From Fagopyrum homotropicum (lineage: Eukaryota; Streptophyta; Magnoliopsida; Caryophyllales; Polygonaceae), in contig BSWB01000003.1 in NCBI GenBank assembly GCA_033239125.1, positions 36,471,001-36,535,000 on the forward strand: DNA of 64,000 nt, given 5' to 3'. The notes below the pieces were generated by a model. That model did no database searches. It was not told the DNA's origin and was given only the letters and a program-made list of their open reading frames with translations. Shown one piece after another: positions 58,701-64,000 of this stretch. Each line of letters opens with the position of its first letter. The first letter of the stretch is position 1. Position numbers and translations under genes: made by a program.

Positions 58701-58960
58701 TTTGAATAATTTAAGCCTTATTTATGGGTTTAACAAATATTCTATTCAATTCCTCAAAATAGAGAATGAAGCGCGCGCGCACATCAGATTTTTAAAATTC
58801 ATTTTGTTCTCTATTTTCATTAATTTTTGATAAATGTTTATACATAAAAGAAAACTACAAAAATTCTATATCTTTGAATAAAACTTGTTATTTGACTACT
58901 ATTTTATATAAACTAGTTGTAGCCGCGCGCGCACATCAGATTTTTTTTTTCGGTGCATAT
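58675..58960. repeat. MITE-like palindrome plus duplicated GCGCGCGCACATCAGATTTT
   Basis: TCTATTTTAGAGAATTTTGG near 58678 and CTCAAAATAGAGAAT near 58758 are inverted relatives. The string GCGCGCGCACATCAGATTTT occurs at about 58773 and again at 58926, 153 bp apart. A similar CTATTTTAGAG / CTCTAAAATAGAG pair is at 61700-61771. Confidence 0.5.
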
Positions 58961-59419
58961 CGGCGTTGAACATAAGAACTGATAAAAACATTTAGGAATT
59001 TCAATATGCAAGACTCAACAAGCGGATTGACTTATTTCAAAATACTTAGGTATACAATATAAATATATATATTTTGTTTGAGGAATAACAAAATTACATT
59101 GAATAATTCTAAGGATGAGCATGATGCTTGCATACATGTGTAAACTCAATCACTCAACAATTTAACGGGAAAAAAGAAATGCCAACTAATACAATAGAAT
59201 TTTTCCTTTAAAAATGCTACCAATCCATCCGCCTAAGTGCGGCCATCCAAACTAAATTAGTCATTCATTTGTGTGCTAACTTTCCGGCCATCTTGGCGTT
59301 TCTCCCAATTCCTCTGGAAGTGGATGTTCTTCTTAGCTTCTTCAGTGACTTTACCTTCCTGTTGTTCATGTCAAAACCCAATTGCCTAAACTCAATTCTA
59401 TAACAAGCATAGCAATCAA

Positions 59420-59720
59420 TTCAACAAAATGATGGATCAAGTAATATGTGTATTCCATGCTTCTTTCATAATGGTTGTTGCAACTGATGCCTACAACCAC
59501 ACAAACATTGTTAGAACATAGCTTAGGCTTTTGACACCCCCTTTTGATGAATTGATTGTTTTTCATTGGAGGTAAAGGAGATAATGATAGATAAAGTAGT
59601 ATGTTTATTCCATGATTTTGACATCCCCATCCCTTTTGATGAATTGACTGTTCTACATTGGAGGTAATGATAGATCAAGTAGTATATTTATTCCACGCTT
59701 CTTCAGGGGCTTCACCTTCC
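59420..59720. repeat. Imperfect tandem repeats (GATAGATCAAGTAGTAT...)
   Basis: GAT(A/G)GATCAAGTA(G/A)TATxTxTATTCCA(C/T)GC occurs near 59431, 59588 and 59667. CTTTTGATGAATTGA(C/T)TGTT occurs at about 59541 and 59633. GAACATAGCTTAGGCTTTTG occurs at about 59514 and 59785. No gene. Confidence 0.7.
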
Positions 59721-59824
59721 TATTGTTTTGCATTGGAGGAAAAGCTGGAGCCTAAAAAAGCTGTAGGGAATGGAAGACATAGTTAGAACATAGCTTAGGC
59801 TTTTGGCATCCCCAATCCTTTTGA

Positions 59825-60080
59825 TCTTTTGAGAGTACGGAAGCAAATATCATAGATGCTTCATTGTCCAACACCATACACTCATCAACGTTCTCCACTA
59901 GTTGGTGTAGAGAGGGTTGAATTGTAAAGCTCAACCACGGTCTCGGAGACCTTCGGAGATGGGAATACCGAGAAGGTGAGAATCATCCTATCAGGATGCT
60001 CCTCTCGGATCTTCGATAAGAGTAGGGTACCCATACCAGACCCTGTTCTACCTCTAAGAGAGTGGCATACCTGAAATCCT
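59825..60080 (-). pseudogene. Beta-tubulin exon fragment
   Basis: The minus strand reads GFQVCHSLRGRTGSGMGTLL followed by SKIREEHPDRM, then LTFSVFPSPKVSETVVELYN, and after frame changes HQLVENVDECMVLDNEA and YDICFRTLK, all beta-tubulin. The nucleotide-binding loop G-G-G-T-G-S-G has become R-G-R-T-G-S-G. An intron-like TTACAG precedes GFQVC, where beta-tubulin genes have an intron, so this is a genomic piece, not a retrocopy. It stops abruptly at about 59825 in repeat sequence, as in gene fragments carried by transposons. Confidence 0.85.
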
Positions 60081-60219
60081 GTAATCCAACATGAGAATAT
60101 AATGAACAAAAATGAATGAATCTAACATTCAAAAGATGAATTTTGAGGATTTCAAACCACCAACATAATTATAGGGAATGAGGATGAAACCTAAAGGATC
60201 AGAAAAGCAATAAAATGGT

Positions 60220-61049
60220 GGCTTAAGTACCTAATTTATACAGCTTTACCTTGTTGGAGGTTCTGGATCTTGAAAACAAAACATTAAACACTAAACCATG
60301 AACAAAGCCCGAAATCCTAATCTACGAAATTAAAGTGACTACTGCACATAAACAAAAATGCCAACTAACATAAGTGAGAACATCAGCGTTCAAACCAGAA
60401 ACGCTAATTTGTTATCAATACCGCAAAACATATACACAGGGCAACAAAAAGAAAGAGAAGAAGGATCAACCTTGCTTAGACATGGTTGTGTTCGTCTAGG
60501 GTTAGGCTAACCGTTTCGTGGAAGCAATCGATACCTATTTAATAAGGTGGGTAATGGGGGGAAAATAACGATGACAAAAATTAGTAAACACAAATAATCG
60601 AGGAAACAAACAACTGAAAACGAAGAAAACAAACAATAAAGTCAAAGTGAGAATGAGGGACTTACGGAGGAGAAAAGGAAGATGGGAGAGCAAGAACCAG
60701 AGGAAGCGAAAATATTTTGTGCATTAAAGCCGCAAACTATAACCAATTCTGGATCGCGGTTGCTGAAACATCAAAGCGAAAAAAATCAGCACCATCGATA
60801 ATCAAGGGAAGAAAAGGGATGGAAGCAAATCTAGAGTAGATAAATCATAAAGAAGAAAATCAATCAAAACCAGGTGAGAGAAGAAGAATAAAGAGGCGAC
60901 GACATGGAAGAGAAGAAAGAAAAAGAGAGAAAGGTATAGGAATGGTTGGAACTCTGGACGATGAAGCAGTCATCGAAGCGAATAACGAAGAGACGTGAGA
61001 GGAAGACACGTTAGGAAAGAAATGATTTATCAAGGGTAAGGGGTAAAAT
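60220..61049 (-). other. Unidentified gene-like leader and exon pieces
   Basis: On the minus strand an ATG context CACAACCATGTCTAAGCAAG|GTTGATCC (about 60485) and a 19-bp exon-like stretch TTTTCAAG|ATCCAGAACCTCCAACAAG|GTAAAG (about 60250) would join in frame. The CT-rich sequence upstream (60650-60950) looks like a plant 5' leader. I do not recognise the product. It may be a second captured gene piece beside the tubulin fragment. Confidence 0.3.
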
Positions 61050-61054
61050 GTGAA

Positions 61055-61140
61055 AAGGACAATTTTGGTAACTAGGCCTTTTTGAAAAATTAGAGTAGTA
61101 ACTAGGCTTTTTAATATTCCAATTAAGTAATTGTACCATA
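61055..61140 (+). repeat. TAACTAGGC repeat, related to the MULE-2 left flank
   Basis: TTTGGTAACTAGGCCTTTTT and TAGTAACTAGGCTTTTTAAT match the units at 35447-35634 in the same orientation. Confidence 0.65.
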
Positions 61141-61263
61141 ACCTTTTGTATTTATTTTCAAACTCTACACACTCTTCTCTCAAGGGGTACATTTACTAAA
61201 CACAAAAATAGAAAAAATCTAGTAAACCAAATTATTTCATGTGAAAATGATATTTATAAGGAA

Positions 61264-61271
<8 letters not shown>

Positions 61272-61316
<45 letters not shown>
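61272..61316. repeat. (TA)n microsatellite
   Basis: About 22 TA units. Confidence 0.97.
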
Positions 61317-61317
<1 letters not shown>

Positions 61318-61488
61318 TTGACTAAAAATAGCCATTTGAAACTTTCAACGGCGTGGTTATCTTTTTTATTTTTTATTTTTTTATTATTCATGTATATATA
61401 AGAAGCAATTGCATCACAACTTACCATGTATCCCATTTTTCCCAGCTTTTTTTCTTCTCATTTTGTCTCACTTTGAGTATATTTTATT

Positions 61489-61599
61489 ATGCATCGTCGT
61501 TCGTGGGGTAGTCGTTATCTAGTTGATACGTTCATAAGTGACGACGATGATATCGACGACAAATATGAAGTTATGCTTGGTTCTTCCGTTGAAAATTAG
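61489..61599 (+). CDS. Small unidentified ORF (36 aa, acidic)
   Basis: It starts MHRRSWGSRYLVDTF and continues with a D-rich stretch (SDDDDIDDKYEV) to TAG. It is preceded by AT-rich promoter-like sequence and followed by a MITE-like tract. I do not recognise it; it may be the truncated start of a transposase. Weak support. Confidence 0.2.
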   Translation: MHRRSWGSRYLVDTFISDDDDIDDKYEVMLGSSVEN

Positions 61600-62300
61600 T
61601 GACGAAAACTGTCAAATTTCGTACGTGAGATGTATTTGGAAAAGCTTCTCCCTTTCTGCAAATATAGGGAAAGGAAGACATATTTTTTCCAAGCCCCCTA
61701 TTTTAGAGTTTGGGATAAGAACCCAAAAAAGCCCAAATTTCCCCAAAAGCCCAACATTCTCTAAAATAGAGTATCTATTGCACATGCTTTGAGGGTGAGA
61801 AATACGGTTGTTTCCCTAAATTTGGAAAATTTCCCAAATTGTGTCGGCATTTCTATCCCACATTCCTATGTCAAAAACGACTTCACTCCTCAACGGTGAC
61901 GATTCAACTAGCTTTCATTCACGAACGAAGGCATAGCAGCAGGTGAGCCTCTCCTCCATCTCTACCTGTTTTCGTTCGATTCAGGGCAAGACCAAACTTT
62001 TTTCGGTCTATGACCTCTGTTGTTTCTATTACTAACATTGGTTACCAGAGATTATTAATTTTCCATCTTTCCTTGTCCATAATTTGGAAAGGTATTGCCT
62101 CTATTGCTTTTTTTTTTTTGGCCATTTTCATTTCCAACCTTTGCTATTAGGTCTATTTCATATATCTGATGATTGAAATTGTGTTTCTTGTTGATTGCTA
62201 ATTTTAGACTATTTCTATATCTTTCTATTTGATTCTACCTTCTTTGTGGGAATATTTTGGTGTTGTTGGAAGATTTTAAATTTTAGCTAAATACTAGAAT
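61600..62300. other. MITE-like tract and leader-like sequence, no gene
   Basis: CTATTTTAGAG (61700) and CTCTAAAATAGAG (61758) suggest a MITE. Around 61880-62100 a C/T-rich leader with an intron-like GGTGAGCC is seen, without a following coding segment. Confidence 0.35.
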
Positions 62301-63295
62301 AATTAAGGATTTTTCCGGATGGTACCCATAAGGTTTTGGCTTTTCTAGAAGGTGCCCAAAGTTTATTACGTTTCCGCTTAGTACCCCTAAGGTTTTGACA
62401 TTTTCGTTCCGTACCCTCTTTGCTTATTTTTGTTTAATCTAATATTTTTTATTTAAAAACAAAAGAAAAGAAAAAGTAATCACCTTATTTTCTTCTAATA
62501 TAGAAATAGACTAAGCCCTTTATTTTCCTGTCTCATTCGCTTCTCTCTAGTTGCATCTGCTTCTCTTTACAATAGAAACGATCAAACGAAGACTTGTAAA
62601 CTCTCGAACTTGAATTGTCGGCGAAACTAACGGTGTCCTTACTGGTGAAAAAGACGACGTGGTGGTGGTGGTACGCCGGAAGCCCTCTTCCAACACCTTC
62701 TCTTTAAAGGTAAAACCCTAATCCCTAAATCTTTAATTGTGCATACTTGAGATGATTTAGTGGAAAATTGGAGATTCTCTAGTGTTTGTTTGACATCCTA
62801 GAAATAAAATTGGCCTTCTCTTTGTGAACCCTAGACATCTAATTAGTCACCCTTGAGTTAGGCATCCTTGAGTTTCACTAGCGGTTTTTAGGCATCCTTG
62901 AACTTGAATATAAGAAGCTATTAGTATTTCTTGATTTGATGTCACACCTAACAACACTATTAATAATTTCATAGTTCGATGGAGATGAATTTTCTAGGTC
63001 TTGAAGAGCTGTTATATGGCATGCCTTTATTCTAAATCCCTGAATGTGAACTCGGACACATGAGTGTAGTTTTTGCATAGTCTTATTGTGAAAAGCCTTA
63101 TTGTGAAATTACCTACCCTTTTCCGTGTCTCTTACTTGCTAGTTCTGACTTCCAAATGTGGTTAAACGCTTGCAATTTGCATGCTGAACTTTCAAACTTT
63201 GTTTGTTGATTAAAGACTTCCAAATGTGGTTAAATACTTGCAATTGTGGTTAACATTTACTCATATTATTTGATGTTAGATGGGAGATAAAAAAA

Positions 63296-63808
63296 GTGTT
63301 GAAATTACGTCACAAACGCGACGAAGAGTCCTTCAACATAGTGGTGGAAGATATTGACAAGAGTAGCGTGTTGAATGTATTCATTGAGTTATTAGAAGGC
63401 GCTCCAAAAAAAGGTTTAACAATTCCTTCAAATCCAAGTTTGTTCTATATATATGAACCTAAAAGTTATAAGTTCGAGAGGGACAAAGATTTACTTGAGA
63501 TATTTAGGTTATTACATGTACCGGTGATAAAAATTGTCATTGGTTCCGTGGGGACCCCGTGTGAAATTCTTGAATTGGCAAGGGGTTTAGTTGAGTCAAG
63601 GTTGTCATCGGTTTCAGTTCCATCTTCTAATAATAATATGTCATCTGGCGGGTTTGAAGGTTGTCATGAGACTTCGTTTGTGAAACTACCAACTTATTGC
63701 AAAACTCTAATGACCACTAATCCTGATTCCAAGGCTCATTGTGCTTGGAAAGTTGTTGAAGAACTCCCGGAAAAACTCACTCAGTTCAAGATTGAAGCCA
63801 ATGATTGA
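63296..63808 (+). pseudogene. mudrA-like N-terminal region
   Basis: A 170-codon frame, apparently out of frame with an ATG at 63280 (ATGGGAGATAAAAAA). It holds a MuDR-type N-terminal region: FNIVVEDIDKSSVLNVFIE, YIYEPKSYKFERDKDLLEIF, and near the end FVKLPTYCKTLMTTNPDSKA then HCAWKV, the region just before the DDE core in many MULE transposases. It ends in a stop at 63806. Confidence 0.5.
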
Positions 63809-64000
63809 GGGTTTCGTAGGGTGCAGAAGTGTCATAGGGGTCGTTGGCTGTCATTTAAAAGAAAAATATGGTGGAGTTGTTTTGTTAGCTATAGCTTTGA
63901 ATGCAAACCAATAAATCTTTCCCCTAGCCTACGGTATAAGAGCAAGTGGTTACAATTCTTTTGACATTTAAAAGATATCTTGAAGAATAATGTGATGGAC
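63809..64000 (+). pseudogene. MULE transposase DDE-core fragment
   Basis: Frame pieces read CHLKEKYGGVVLLAIALNAN, a stop, then IFPLAYGI, corresponding to DG-x-HLKG-x-YGG-x-L-x-x-A-x-x-x-D-A-N-x-x-x-FPLA of MULE transposases. The first catalytic Asp region is disrupted and the rest lies outside the window. Confidence 0.65.

Larger units (their letters stand above)
62310..64000 (+). mobile_element. Third MULE (MULE-3), running off the window
   Basis: It starts with GGATGGTACCCATAAGG and the related GTGCCCAAAG, TTAGTACCCCTAAGG lines, which resemble 33035-33130. A leader region and a mudrA-like coding remnant follow (63296 onward). The right part is outside the window. Confidence 0.5.

Noticed and set aside
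61254..61436. Tyr-Ile repeat protein
   Set aside because: Translation of the (TA)n microsatellite.

Overview
The window is nuclear DNA of a flowering plant, most likely a eudicot. It is AT-rich, has spliced genes with plant-type exon/intron structure, and is dominated by nested transposable elements. I cannot name the species. Only two host genes look intact: DPE2, the cytosolic 4-alpha-glucanotransferase of starch-derived maltose use (22.8-29.6 kb, 22 coding exons), and a phytocystatin with a legumain-inhibitor-like C-terminal extension (46.06-47.55 kb, 4 exons). Both translate without a break when I splice them by hand.

Layout. 1-2.8 kb: a long solo LTR (TGTAACACCCC-type ends). 2.9-6.9 kb: a decayed Mutator-like element (MULE-1) with a Ulp1-protease-like gene on + and a FAR1-like fragment on -. 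7.0-21.0 kb: a second, 5'-truncated copy of the same solo-LTR family, split by a young 11.5-kb Athila-type Ty3/gypsy element (8399-19884) that has lost reverse transcriptase and RNase H. 21.05-21.8 kb: a motif-rich repeat tract. 22-29.6 kb: DPE2. 29.8-31.2 kb: a PLATZ-like pseudogene and a collapsed DPE2 paralogue. 31.4-35 kb: LINE pieces, a tRNA-Met-derived SINE with a 17-bp target duplication, and a MITE. 35.4-45.8 kb: a Kaonashi-like MULE (MULE-2) with convergent mudrA and Ulp1 genes, ending just upstream of the cystatin. 48.5-49.8 kb: a hAT fragment. 50.2-57.1 kb: a hAT element with an 8-bp target duplication, carrying a third copy of the solo LTR inside its transposase gene. 57.5-58.7 kb: copia pieces. 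58.7-61.2 kb: a mosaic holding a beta-tubulin fragment. 62.3-64 kb: the start of a third MULE.

The most unusual signal is a class of short, element-specific motifs scattered many times through non-coding parts of several unrelated elements. TTCTGGTAT runs through MULE-2 and switches strand where its two convergent genes meet. ATTCGTAATTAC runs through MULE-1. TTGGGTATG fills the tract at 21.1-21.75 kb. The near-palindrome CACCTCG-AC-CGAGGTG recurs through the Athila element. A second clear signal is a U12-type AT-AC intron in DPE2.
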